From positions 62,001-126,000 of the forward strand of contig NZ_RQXT01000007.1 of NCBI RefSeq assembly GCF_003863365.1: a stretch of DNA of 64,000 nt, written 5' to 3'. Every line of letters starts with the position of its first letter. Position 1 is the stretch's first letter. Below, piece by piece: positions 54,963 through 63,563 of the stretch. Source of the stretch: Mesorhizobium tamadayense. GTDB taxonomy: Bacteria; Pseudomonadota; Alphaproteobacteria; Rhizobiales; Rhizobiaceae. Made by a program: the position numbers and the translations under genes. The notes under the pieces are model-generated. The model was not told where the DNA came from, made no database searches, and saw only the letters and a program-made list of their open reading frames with translations.

Positions 54963-55128
54963 ATCGTGCCGCCTTCGCTGCTCGCTCCCAAAGCGCCTCG
55001 CGCCTTGACGGGTTCGCGACTTGCTTCAGTCCTCGCTTTAAGCCAATCGCCTCTTAGCATTGTATTTTTGAAAGCGCTTCCTGCTTTGCAAGCTGGCCCG
55101 ACAAAAAGCAGCTATGCAAGTCCAGCGG

Positions 55129-56103
55129 TCAGGACGCTGTTCTGGCGCCGATCACCTTGAGCGTGGGGCGTTTCCTGCGGCTCGGGACACGGCCCGCCAC
55201 GGGCGCGTCGGCACGGCCTTCGTCCCGCTCCTTTTCGGCGAACAGCCAGTCGATGAAAAGCTGGACGATCGGCGCCGAACGCATCTCGTTGCGGCAGACG
55301 ACGTAGAAATCGTCTATCGCCGGCACCGACAGAGTAAAGGGCGCGACGAGCATGCCCCTGGCCAGCAAGGCGCGCGCGGTCACGGAATCGCCCAACGCCA
55401 CGCCGTGGCCATGGACGGCGGCTTCCGTCGCCATGCGCGCGTCGCCGAGGTGATGGCGGCGGCCGCGCTCCAGGTCGAGCGCGTCGGCGGCGGCCAGCCA
55501 GGTGTGCCACTCGCGGCCGTCGTCGCCATGCAGGAAGACGTGATCGGCGAGGTCGCGGACGCTGCGGATCGGCCGGTTGTTGATCAGCGTCGGGCTGACC
55601 ACCGGAAACAGCTCGAGACCCGACCATTTGCGTATCCAGCAGTCGCTCCAGCTGCCGTCGCCATAGTGAACGCAGACGTCGATATGCGGCGCGCGAATGT
55701 CCCTGGCATCGTTGGAGGGGATCAGGGTGAGCTGGATGTCGGGATATTGCGCGGTGAAGGAGCCCAATCGCGGCGTCATCCACAACAAGAGCAGCGCCGG
55801 CACGCAGGAGACCGACAGCGCGCCGGCGCTCGCGGGTCGCGTCATGCGCTGGGTGGCGGCGGCGATGCCGTCGAAGGCAGCCGAAACCGCCGGCAGGAAC
55901 TCGGCGCCATGTGGCGTCAGTTTCACACGCTGACCAGTGCGCTCGAAGAGTTTTACGCCGAGCGACTGCTCGAGCGCCTTGATCTGATGGCTGACGGCGC
56001 CATGAGTGACGTTGAGCTCGCCCGCCGCCTTGGTCAGCGAGGCGTGCCGCGCCGTCGCCTCGAAGGCGCGGAGGGGGTTCAAGGGCGGCAGACGCCTGGC
56101 CAC
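55129..56103 (-). CDS. LysR family transcriptional regulator (GcvA-like)
   Basis: 324 residues. The N-terminal helix-turn-helix is LNPLRAFEATARHASLTKAA and LNVTHGAVSHQIKALEQSLG, close to GcvA-type regulators. The C-terminal effector domain begins around residue 93 (GALSVSCVPALLLLWMTPRL). It is divergent from the agmatinase operon, with a perfect LysR box 17 bp before its own start. It probably activates the agmatinase and transporter genes in response to a guanidino or polyamine compound. Confidence 0.9.
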   Translation of the reverse strand: MARRLPPLNPLRAFEATARHASLTKAAGELNVTHGAVSHQIKALEQSLGVKLFERTGQRVKLTPHGAEFLPAVSAAFDGIAAATQRMTRPASAGALSVSCVPALLLLWMTPRLGSFTAQYPDIQLTLIPSNDARDIRAPHIDVCVHYGDGSWSDCWIRKWSGLELFPVVSPTLINNRPIRSVRDLADHVFLHGDDGREWHTWLAAADALDLERGRRHHLGDARMATEAAVHGHGVALGDSVTARALLARGMLVAPFTLSVPAIDDFYVVCRNEMRSAPIVQLFIDWLFAEKERDEGRADAPVAGRVPSRRKRPTLKVIGARTAS

Positions 56104-56119
56104 GGGCAGCTCCCAACTT

Positions 56120-56136
56120 TGTGAGATTTTCTCACA
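56120..56136. promoter_or_regulatory. LysR-type operator
   Basis: TGTGAGATTTTCTCACA is a perfect palindrome with a TTT centre and contains the T-N11-A core (TGAGATTTTCTCA). It lies 17 bp before the lysR start and about 196 bp before agmatinase. It is likely the autoregulatory/activation site for the divergent pair. Confidence 0.7.
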
Positions 56137-56331
56137 GCAAAGACCCTAACAATATCAATTGATTTTTCAAAGCGGCTGCCCGACACTTTTGCCCGGAACA
56201 GCTTCAAGAGACGTGAAATCCGCAGGGCAGCCGGCGGGCAACAGTCCAGCCGGACAGCGGGTTGGACAAGGGGGCCGGCTTGGCAACCGTCCACGCCGGC
56301 GCGCTGCAAGCAGTCACAAGGAGGACCGGAC

Positions 56332-57387
56332 ATGGGTTACGATCGCGGCAAGCTCGAAGCGTTGCGCCGCAAATATGGCGAGAGCCATGGCGGCGAGATG
56401 TTCGACCCGAAATTCCGCAAGGTCGCCGACAAGATTTTCAACAAGTCAGGCACACGGCTGGCGCCCTATTCCGGCATCCCGACCTTCCTCGCCGCGCCCT
56501 ACCGCGAAATATCGGCCGACAATCCGGATTTCGGCGACCTGCAGGTGGCGATGATCGGCGTGCCGATGGATCTCGGCGTCACCAACCGGCCGGGCTCGCG
56601 CTTCGGGCCACGCGCGTTGCGCACGATCGAGCGCATCGGCCCCTACAACCATGTGCTGGAATGCGCGCCGACGCACGAGCTGCGCGTCGCTGACATCGGC
56701 GACACGCCGTTCCGCAGCCGCTACCGGCTGGAGATCAGCCATGAGGACATCGAGCGCCGCACCAACCAGATCGTCGATGCCGGAGTGCTGCCGCTCTCGG
56801 TCGGCGGCGATCACTCGATCACCCATCCGATCCTGAAGGCGGTCGGCAAAAAGGCGCCGGTGGGGCTGATCCATATCGACGCCCACTGCGATACCAGCGG
56901 CCTGTTCGACATGACCAAGTTCCACCATGGCGGACCGTTCCGCAACGCGGTGCTCGACGGCGTGCTCGACCCCTCGCGCACGATCCAGATCGGTATCCGC
57001 GGCTCGGCCGAATATCTGTGGGAGTTCACCTACGAGTCCGGCATGACCGTGGTGCATGCCGAGGAGGTGACCAGCCTCGGCATTCCCGCCATCATCGAGA
57101 AGGCCCGTAAAATCGTCGGCGACGGCCCGACCTACATCTCCTTCGACATCGACAGCATCGATCCGGCCTTCGCGCCGGGCACCGGCACGCCGGAAGTCGG
57201 CGGGTTGACGACGCGCGAGGTGCTCGAGCTGCTGCGTGGTCTCAAGGGCCTCAACATCGTCGGCGGCGACGTCGTCGAGGTGGCGCCGCAATATGACGCG
57301 ACCACCAACACCGCCCATGCCGGCGCCCAGGTCCTGTTCGAGATCCTGAGCCTGATGGTGTTCAGCCCGGCGATCAAGAAGGGCTGA
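56332..57387 (+). CDS. speB: agmatinase / guanidino-acid hydrolase (arginase family)
   Basis: 351 residues with all metal ligands: His161 (GGDHS), Asp183/His185/Asp187 (DAHCD) and Asp272/Asp274 (SFDIDSIDP). The family splits urea from agmatine or related guanidino compounds using two Mn ions. The ~65-residue N-terminal extension before the core is common in agmatinase/guanidinobutyrase-type proteins. ATG 56332 follows AAGGAGG. An amino-acid ABC system follows on the same strand, suggesting uptake of the substrate. Guanidinobutyrate or another guanidino acid is as likely as agmatine. Confidence 0.88.
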   Translation: MGYDRGKLEALRRKYGESHGGEMFDPKFRKVADKIFNKSGTRLAPYSGIPTFLAAPYREISADNPDFGDLQVAMIGVPMDLGVTNRPGSRFGPRALRTIERIGPYNHVLECAPTHELRVADIGDTPFRSRYRLEISHEDIERRTNQIVDAGVLPLSVGGDHSITHPILKAVGKKAPVGLIHIDAHCDTSGLFDMTKFHHGGPFRNAVLDGVLDPSRTIQIGIRGSAEYLWEFTYESGMTVVHAEEVTSLGIPAIIEKARKIVGDGPTYISFDIDSIDPAFAPGTGTPEVGGLTTREVLELLRGLKGLNIVGGDVVEVAPQYDATTNTAHAGAQVLFEILSLMVFSPAIKKG

Positions 57388-57464
57388 CGCCCCAAACCAA
57401 TACGGCCGTCGCGCTGGAGCCGGCGGCCGGTTTCAACAAACAAGCTTCCAGCAGGGGAACCACA

Positions 57465-58274
57465 ATGACAATTCATGCCAAGCTCAAGTCATCCATAGCC
57501 GCGGCGATCATGCTCGCCACGGCAGCCTTCGGCCTCGCCACTCAAGCCGCGAAGGCCGACGCCGTCGACGACATCGCCAAGGCCGGCGCCATCAATGTCG
57601 GCATCTTCTCCGACTTCCCGCCCTTCTCCTCGGCCAGCGCCGACATGAGCATCAAGGGCTACGATATCGACGTCGCGCAGGCGATCGCCGATTCCTTGAA
57701 GGTCAAGCTCAACCTGGTCAGCGTCACCGGCCAGAACCGCATCCCGTATCTCACCGACAAGCGGGTCGATATCCTGATGAGCGTCGGCTACTCGAAGGAG
57801 CGCGAGCAGGTGATCGACTTCGCCGCCGCCTATGCGCCCTATTACATCGCCGTCATCGGTCCGGCCGCGCTCGCGGTCAAAGGCAAGGAGGACCTTGGCG
57901 ACAAGTCGATCGCCGTCAATCGCGGCACGCTGGAAGACACATCGCTCTCCGAGGCGGCACCCGCTTCGGCCGCCATCCGCCGCTTCGACAACTACAATTC
58001 CGTCATCCAGGCCTTCATCTCCGGCCAGACGCAGCTGATGGTGGTCGGCAACGACGTCGGCGCGCAGGTGCTGGCCAAGCAGGATGCGCTGAAGCCGGAG
58101 CAGAAGTTCCAGCTACTCACCTCGCCCTCGCATATCGGCCTCAACAAGAACGAGGACCGGCTGAAGCAGGCGGTGAACGACGCGGTCACCAGGATGCTGG
58201 CCGACGGCAAGCTGGACGAGAGCTCGAAGGCCTGGCTGAAGACGCCGCTCAATCCCGACAACCTCAAGGATTGA
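57465..58274 (+). CDS. polar amino-acid ABC transporter substrate-binding protein
   Basis: 269 residues with a Sec signal (residues about 8-31, cleavage near AKA|DA). It has the family-3 fold: INVGIFSDFPPFSSAS, KGYDIDVAQAIADSL, VSVTGQNRIPYLTDKRVDIL. Such proteins bind charged or polar amino acids and their derivatives. It follows agmatinase after 77 bp, so a guanidino or polyamine-like ligand is inferred. Confidence 0.9.
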   Translation: MTIHAKLKSSIAAAIMLATAAFGLATQAAKADAVDDIAKAGAINVGIFSDFPPFSSASADMSIKGYDIDVAQAIADSLKVKLNLVSVTGQNRIPYLTDKRVDILMSVGYSKEREQVIDFAAAYAPYYIAVIGPAALAVKGKEDLGDKSIAVNRGTLEDTSLSEAAPASAAIRRFDNYNSVIQAFISGQTQLMVVGNDVGAQVLAKQDALKPEQKFQLLTSPSHIGLNKNEDRLKQAVNDAVTRMLADGKLDESSKAWLKTPLNPDNLKD

Positions 58275-58358
58275 TCCCCGGAGCGGTTCAGCGCCGCAGC
58301 AAGCGCTGCTCCCACACTTGTTTCTTGCGCCACGCGCTTTCCAACAGGGCCAATCGCC

Positions 58359-59027
58359 ATGGGCTACAGCCTCGACTTCGGCTGGCTTGCAGGTGCAGCA
58401 GGCGCGATCGCGCGCGGCGCGGCGACGACGGTCCTGCTGATCGCCATGACCACACTGGCGGGAACCTTCCTCAGCATCCTCGGAGCGGCAGGGCGGCGGA
58501 ATGGCCCCTTGCTGCTCAAGCGGGCGATCGGCGTCTATGTCGAGGTGATGCGCAACACGCCGTTTCTGGTGCAGCTCTTCTTCATCTTCTTCGGGCTGCC
58601 CAGCCTCGGCATCAGGCTCGATCCGATATTGGCCGCCATGCTGGCGATGACGCTCAACATGGCGGCCTATACGATCGAGATTGTCGGCGCCGGGCTCGAC
58701 GCCGTGCCGCGCGGTCAGACGGAGGCGGCGCTTGCGCTTGGGCTGAGGCCGCGCCAAGTGTTCGTCAAGATCGTGCTGCCGCAGGCGCTGAAGGTGATCT
58801 ATCCGGCGCTGACCAGCCAGATCGTCATCATGATGCTGGAATCGGCCGTCGTGTCCCAGATCGCGGTACGCGAATTGACCTACGAGGCCGACATGCTGCA
58901 GGCTCGCACCTTCCGCGCCTTCGAGACTTATCTGGTGGTGACCCTGGTCTATCTCGGCCTGTCGATGGGACTGCGCCGGCTGCTGGTCGGCGGCGGGCGC
59001 CGCGTTCTCGGAGCCGGCGTGTCATGA
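58359..59027 (+). CDS. polar amino-acid ABC transporter permease (HisM/GlnP type)
   Basis: 222 residues. EVMRNTPFLVQLFFIFFGLP is the hallmark of this permease family, and ALGLRPRQVFVKIVLPQALK is the ATPase-contact loop. It overlaps the second permease gene by 4 bp. Confidence 0.92.
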   Translation: MGYSLDFGWLAGAAGAIARGAATTVLLIAMTTLAGTFLSILGAAGRRNGPLLLKRAIGVYVEVMRNTPFLVQLFFIFFGLPSLGIRLDPILAAMLAMTLNMAAYTIEIVGAGLDAVPRGQTEAALALGLRPRQVFVKIVLPQALKVIYPALTSQIVIMMLESAVVSQIAVRELTYEADMLQARTFRAFETYLVVTLVYLGLSMGLRRLLVGGGRRVLGAGVS

Positions 59028-59668
59028 TCGAATTCACTTTCTGGGACATAGTGCGCAACCTTCTGCTCGCCGCCCGCTGGACGGTGCTTTTGTCGCTCGC
59101 CGCCTTCGTCGGCGGCGCGCTGGTCGGGCTGGCGGTGCTGTTCTTTCGCATCGCCAAGAACAAATGGATCAAGCGGGTTGCCTCGGGCTACATCGCGCTG
59201 TTCCAGGGAACGCCGCTCTTGATGCAGCTCTTCCTGATGTTCTTCGGCCTGCCGATGCTCGGGCTGCGCATCGAGCCGTGGACGGCGGCGATGCTCGGCC
59301 TCACCTTCTTCGCCAGCGCCTATCTCGCCGAGATCTGGCGCAGCGGCGTCGATGCGCTGCCGCGCGGCCAGTGGGATGCCGGCGCCAGCCTGGGGCTGCA
59401 CTACCTGCAGGAATTGCGGCTGATCATCCTGCCGCAGGCGTTCGCGATCACACGTGCGCCGACGGTCGGCTTCCTGGTGCAGCTGATCAAGTCGACGGCG
59501 CTGACCTCGATCATCGGCTTCGAGGAGCTGGTGAGGACCTCCAACGCCATCAACAACGCGACCTTCGAACCGTTCACCGTCTACGGGATGGTGGCGCTGA
59601 TCTTCTTCGTCATGTGCTTCCCGCTGACGCAATACGCGCGCAGGCTCGAGCGCGCGGCGACCCGCTGA
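59024..59668 (+). CDS. polar amino-acid ABC transporter permease (second)
   Basis: 214 residues from ATG 59024, inside the previous stop (ATGA). ALFQGTPLLMQLFLMFFGLP and ASLGLHYLQELRLIILPQAF are the equivalent motifs. Together with the preceding gene it forms the channel. No ATP-binding gene follows; the next gene is on the other strand, so the ATPase must be encoded elsewhere. Confidence 0.92.
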   Translation: MIEFTFWDIVRNLLLAARWTVLLSLAAFVGGALVGLAVLFFRIAKNKWIKRVASGYIALFQGTPLLMQLFLMFFGLPMLGLRIEPWTAAMLGLTFFASAYLAEIWRSGVDALPRGQWDAGASLGLHYLQELRLIILPQAFAITRAPTVGFLVQLIKSTALTSIIGFEELVRTSNAINNATFEPFTVYGMVALIFFVMCFPLTQYARRLERAATR

Positions 59669-59706
59669 GCGGAAAGTTCGATCGCCGGGTGGCGACCGTC
59701 GATCTT

Positions 59707-61110
59707 TCAATGCCCGAAGGACAGCGCCGGCGCGATGCGGTCACGCCTGAGCCACCGCACCAGCAGCAGCGCCGCCACCACGGCGAGGCCTGAAGACAGG
59801 CCGATCCAGATGCCGACACCATTGAATCCGAAATGGAAGGCAAGCAGCACGCCGAGCGGCAGGCCGACGCCCCAATAGCCGATCGCGGCATAGATCATCG
59901 GCACCTTGGTGTCGTGCAGGCCGCGCAGCATGCCCGAAGCCACCGCCTGGGCGCCGTCGAAGATCTGGAAAAGTGCTGCAAACACCAGGAACGACACGGC
60001 GAGCGCGATCACCCTGGCATTGCCCGGATCGGCGAGATCGATGAAGGCGCTGATCAAAAGATGCGGCCACAGGATCATCACCAGCCCCATCAGCGCCATG
60101 AAGGAGACGCCGATGACATAGGCGGTCCAGCCGGCGCGCGACACGCCTTCCGGATTGCCGGCGCCATGGGCAAGGCCGACGCGCACGGTGACCGCCTGGT
60201 TGAGGCCGAGCGGCACCATGAAGCTGATCGACGCGATCTGGATGGCGATGGCATGGGCGGCAAGCGAATCCGAGTCGATCAGACCCATCAGCAGCGCCGC
60301 CGCATTGAAGATCGTCACCTCGAAGGCGAGGATGCCGGCGATCGGCAGGCCGAGCCTGAGCAGGCCGCGAAAGCGCGGCCAGTCGGAGCGCCAGAAGCGG
60401 CCGAACAGGCGATAGCGGCGGAACTTTTTCTCCAGCACCACCACGGCCGCCAGGCCAATGAACATCAGCGTGCTGGAAAGCGAGGTGGCGAGGCCCGAAC
60501 CGGCAATGCCCATCGATCGAACGCCGAGATTGCCGAACATGAACACCCAGTTGAAGAAGGCGTTGCAGGCGACAGCGACGAACACGATGATCAGCGCCCA
60601 GCCCGGCCGCTCCAGCGCCGAGATGAAGGAGCGCAGCACGATATAGCCATAGAAGGGCAGCACCGCCCATTGCAGCCAGTGCAGGTAGATGCCTGCCTGA
60701 TGCGCAAGCTCCGGCCTTTGGCCCATGGCCAAAAGCACCGCTTCACCATGCCAGAGGAAGAGCCAGATCGGGACCGAGACGATGACCGCCAGCCACAGGC
60801 CCTGGCGCACGGTGCGGCGCAGGTCGCGCACCGAATGGCGGCGACGTCCGAGCTCGGTCGCCATCATCGGCGAGGTCGCCAGCATCAGGCCAAGCCCGAA
60901 GATCAGCGGCATGAAATAGAGGTTGGAGCCGAGCGCGCCGGCGGCCAGCATGTCGGCTCCGAGCCGCCCCATCATCATGACGTCGGTCGCGGTCATGGCG
61001 GTCTGGCCGAGATTGGTGAGCACCATCGGCCAGGCGAGCGCCAGCGTCGCCCTGATTTCCTGACGCCAAAGATTTTCCGGCGCGCGAGCGCCGGCTTCGA
61101 TCGCAGACAT
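59707..61110 (-). CDS. MATE family efflux transporter (NorM-like)
   Basis: 467 residues from ATG 61110; a GTG at 61161 would add a basic leader. About 12 membrane helices are visible in two halves. LALAWPMVLTNLGQTAMTATDVMMMG at the start of the first half and FGLGLMLATSPMMATELGRR are typical MATE segments. It exports organic cations or drugs in exchange for Na+ or H+. It is convergent with the permease genes, with 38 bp between. Confidence 0.92.
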   Translation of the reverse strand: MSAIEAGARAPENLWRQEIRATLALAWPMVLTNLGQTAMTATDVMMMGRLGADMLAAGALGSNLYFMPLIFGLGLMLATSPMMATELGRRRHSVRDLRRTVRQGLWLAVIVSVPIWLFLWHGEAVLLAMGQRPELAHQAGIYLHWLQWAVLPFYGYIVLRSFISALERPGWALIIVFVAVACNAFFNWVFMFGNLGVRSMGIAGSGLATSLSSTLMFIGLAAVVVLEKKFRRYRLFGRFWRSDWPRFRGLLRLGLPIAGILAFEVTIFNAAALLMGLIDSDSLAAHAIAIQIASISFMVPLGLNQAVTVRVGLAHGAGNPEGVSRAGWTAYVIGVSFMALMGLVMILWPHLLISAFIDLADPGNARVIALAVSFLVFAALFQIFDGAQAVASGMLRGLHDTKVPMIYAAIGYWGVGLPLGVLLAFHFGFNGVGIWIGLSSGLAVVAALLLVRWLRRDRIAPALSFGH

Positions 61111-61276
61111 TTTTCGCACTTTCAGATCGCGGCGCGTCGGGACCAAATCCGGAAGCCGCACGGCAAACGACGCAACCTTCGGTTTGGCGCCGTTTGCGCC
61201 GTCTATTGAACGAAATGCGACATGTTGGCAAGGGAGGAGGAGCGGCGAGCGATTGATCCAGCAGGTCGGAACCTGC

Positions 61277-62863
61277 CTACCCTATCGCGTCGAGCGCCTG
61301 CCGCTGGCGGTGCATTTCGAGGAAAATGCGGTAGTCGCGGTCGAAGCGGGCGCCGGCGGCAGGGTTCGAGGGTCGCGTCTTGCCACCCTGCTGCATGGCG
61401 ACACAGGCAGCGTTCAGACCGGGATAGAGCCCGGCGGCGGTCGCCGCCACCATGCCGGTGCCGAGCAGCACCGCCTCATCGGCCAGCGGCTCGACGACCG
61501 TGCAGCCGGTGGCGTCGGCATAGAGCTCCATTAAAAGCGGGTTCTTGGTGTGGCCGCCGGTGACGTGCAGCGTGTCGATCAGGTAGCCGTTCTCGTTCAG
61601 CGCCTCCAGCACATGGCGGACGCCCAGCGCGATGCCGACGGCGGTGCGCCAGTAGAGCTTGCACAGGCTGTCGAAGGAGGAGTCCAGCGTCAGTCCGCTG
61701 ACGACGCCGACGGCGTGCGGGTCGGCGAGCGGCGAGCGGTTGCCGTGGAAATCCGGCAGGACATGCAGCCGCGCCGCCAGAGCATCGCCCTCGGCGGCGC
61801 GCAGCTCGGCGACGCGCTTTGCGATTCTGGCATGCATCGCCGCATCCGGCTCGCCGCCGGCGCCGTGCCAGCGAATGATGTGGTCGAGCAAGGCGCCGGT
61901 TGCCGACTGGCCGCCTTCCGACAGCCAGAGTTTTGGCAACGCCGCGCCGTAGTAAGGGCCCCAGACGCCGGCGAAAGGCTGCGGATCCTGCGACATCGCC
62001 ATCACACAGGACGACGTGCCGGCAATCAGCGCAAGATGGCGGCTGATATCTTTCTCGTCGCCGGCAAAGCCGCCGAGCACGCCGAGCGCGCCGGCATAGG
62101 CATCGATGACGCCGGCGCCGACGCGGCATTTTTCGGTCAGGCCGAGCTCGGCGGCGGCTTGCATCGTCAGCGGACCGATGTCGGCGCCGACGGGGCTCGC
62201 CTTTTCCGGGAGATTGCCGTGCTCGAAGAGATCGCCGAGCCCGACAAGTTCGAAGAAATCACGCCGCCAGCCCGTCTTCTCATGCGCCAGATAGGTCCAT
62301 TTGGCCGTCAGCGTGCATTGCGAGCGGGCGAGCGAGCCGGTCGCCTTCCAGGTCAGGAAATCGGCGAGGTCGAACAGATAGCCGGCTTGGTTCCATGTCT
62401 TTGGCAGGTTGCGCTTCAGCCACATCAGCTTCGGCGTTTCCATTTCCGGCGACATCACGCCGCCGATATAGTCGAGCACGGCATGGCCGCTTCTGCTGCA
62501 TTCGTCGGCTTCCGCGATGGCGCGATGATCGAGCCAGACGATGGTGTCCCAGCGCTTCTCGCCGGTGACCGAGACACCGAGCTGATCGCCCTGCCTGTCG
62601 CGCACCACCAATGAGCAGGTGGCGTCGAAGGAGATGCCGGCAATATCCGATGCGGCGACGTTCGCCCTCTCGCGCGCGGCGCGCACGGCGGCGCAGACGG
62701 CCGACCAGATATTTTCCGAATCATGCTCGGCGTGATCGGCCTTCGGCTGGTGCATGGCGATCGGCCGTTCGGCGCGGCCTAACAGATTGCCGTTCGAGTC
62801 GAGAATGCCCGCGCGGGCGCTCCCGGTGCCGACATCGACCGCGCAAACGAAACTCGTCCTCAA
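61277..62863 (-). CDS. FGGY family pentulose kinase (D-ribulokinase-like)
   Basis: 528 residues. CAVDVGTGSARAGILD is the phosphate-binding motif of the FGGY family, GISFDATCSLVV the second, and GAGVIDAYAGALGVLGG the metal/nucleotide region. HVTGGHTKNPLLMELYADATG is the C-terminal signature. The GISFDATCSL and WLDHRA pattern matches the ribulokinase/YDR109C-like subgroup, so D-ribulose or a related ketopentose is likely. It overlaps the HAD gene by 4 bp, in an operon with a polyol dehydrogenase. Confidence 0.88.
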   Translation of the reverse strand: MRTSFVCAVDVGTGSARAGILDSNGNLLGRAERPIAMHQPKADHAEHDSENIWSAVCAAVRAARERANVAASDIAGISFDATCSLVVRDRQGDQLGVSVTGEKRWDTIVWLDHRAIAEADECSRSGHAVLDYIGGVMSPEMETPKLMWLKRNLPKTWNQAGYLFDLADFLTWKATGSLARSQCTLTAKWTYLAHEKTGWRRDFFELVGLGDLFEHGNLPEKASPVGADIGPLTMQAAAELGLTEKCRVGAGVIDAYAGALGVLGGFAGDEKDISRHLALIAGTSSCVMAMSQDPQPFAGVWGPYYGAALPKLWLSEGGQSATGALLDHIIRWHGAGGEPDAAMHARIAKRVAELRAAEGDALAARLHVLPDFHGNRSPLADPHAVGVVSGLTLDSSFDSLCKLYWRTAVGIALGVRHVLEALNENGYLIDTLHVTGGHTKNPLLMELYADATGCTVVEPLADEAVLLGTGMVAATAAGLYPGLNAACVAMQQGGKTRPSNPAAGARFDRDYRIFLEMHRQRQALDAIG

Positions 62864-63543
62864 GATGCTTTTACTCTCGCTCCCAGGCCTGCAATCAGAT
62901 CGGGCAATTGCAGCATGTCAGCGAATATAAAGTCCGGCTCGGTCGACGCAAGCCGCGCTTTGAGCGCGGGGTTGTTCGCATGCGATCCGCCGGTGAAGGC
63001 AAAGACGCGCATGCCCGCGGCCCGGGCCGCGGCGATGCCGGCCGGGCTGTCCTCGATGACCAGGCATTTGCGCGGCTTGGCCCGCATGGCGGCGGCGGCA
63101 TGGAGGAACAGGTCGGGCGCCGGCTTGCCGCGCTTCACCATGGCGGCGCTGAATAGATGCGGGTCCATAAGCCCGAGGAGGCCGGTGACGTCGAGCGCGT
63201 AACGGATGCGCTCCAGCGTGCCCGAAGAGGCCACGCAATAGGGCAGGCCGAGCCTTGGCAGGATCTCCTTGATGCCGGGGATCGGCCTCAGCTCCTCGCG
63301 GAACTTGCGCATCAGGTCGACGCGCATGGCGGTGAGATGCCGGTCGCTGATCTCGATCCCGAAATCGCGGCCGAGGATCTCGCGCACGCTCTTCATGCTC
63401 TTGCCTAGGAAATGCTCGTAGGCGGCATCCTCCGAGACCGTGCCGCCGGCAAGCTCGATCATGCCGAGCAGCGCTGCGACCGAGAGCGCCTCGCTGTCGA
63501 CCAAGACGCCGTCGCAGTCGAAGATGACCAGTTCGGGCGTCAT
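62860..63543 (-). CDS. HAD-superfamily sugar-phosphate phosphatase
   Basis: 227 residues. FDCDGVLVDSEA holds the nucleophile Asp9 and Asp11; VASSGTLERI, KRGKPAPDLF (Lys) and VIEDSPAGIAAARAAGM complete the four HAD motifs. A helical cap lies between residues 15 and 85. Members dephosphorylate small sugar or polyol phosphates. It lies between the dehydrogenase gene (20 bp gap) and the kinase gene (4-bp overlap). It may remove toxic phosphorylated by-products of the kinase. Confidence 0.9.
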   Translation of the reverse strand: MTPELVIFDCDGVLVDSEALSVAALLGMIELAGGTVSEDAAYEHFLGKSMKSVREILGRDFGIEISDRHLTAMRVDLMRKFREELRPIPGIKEILPRLGLPYCVASSGTLERIRYALDVTGLLGLMDPHLFSAAMVKRGKPAPDLFLHAAAAMRAKPRKCLVIEDSPAGIAAARAAGMRVFAFTGGSHANNPALKARLASTEPDFIFADMLQLPDLIAGLGARVKAS

Positions 63544-63563
63544 TCAATCGGCTTCCAGCGCCT

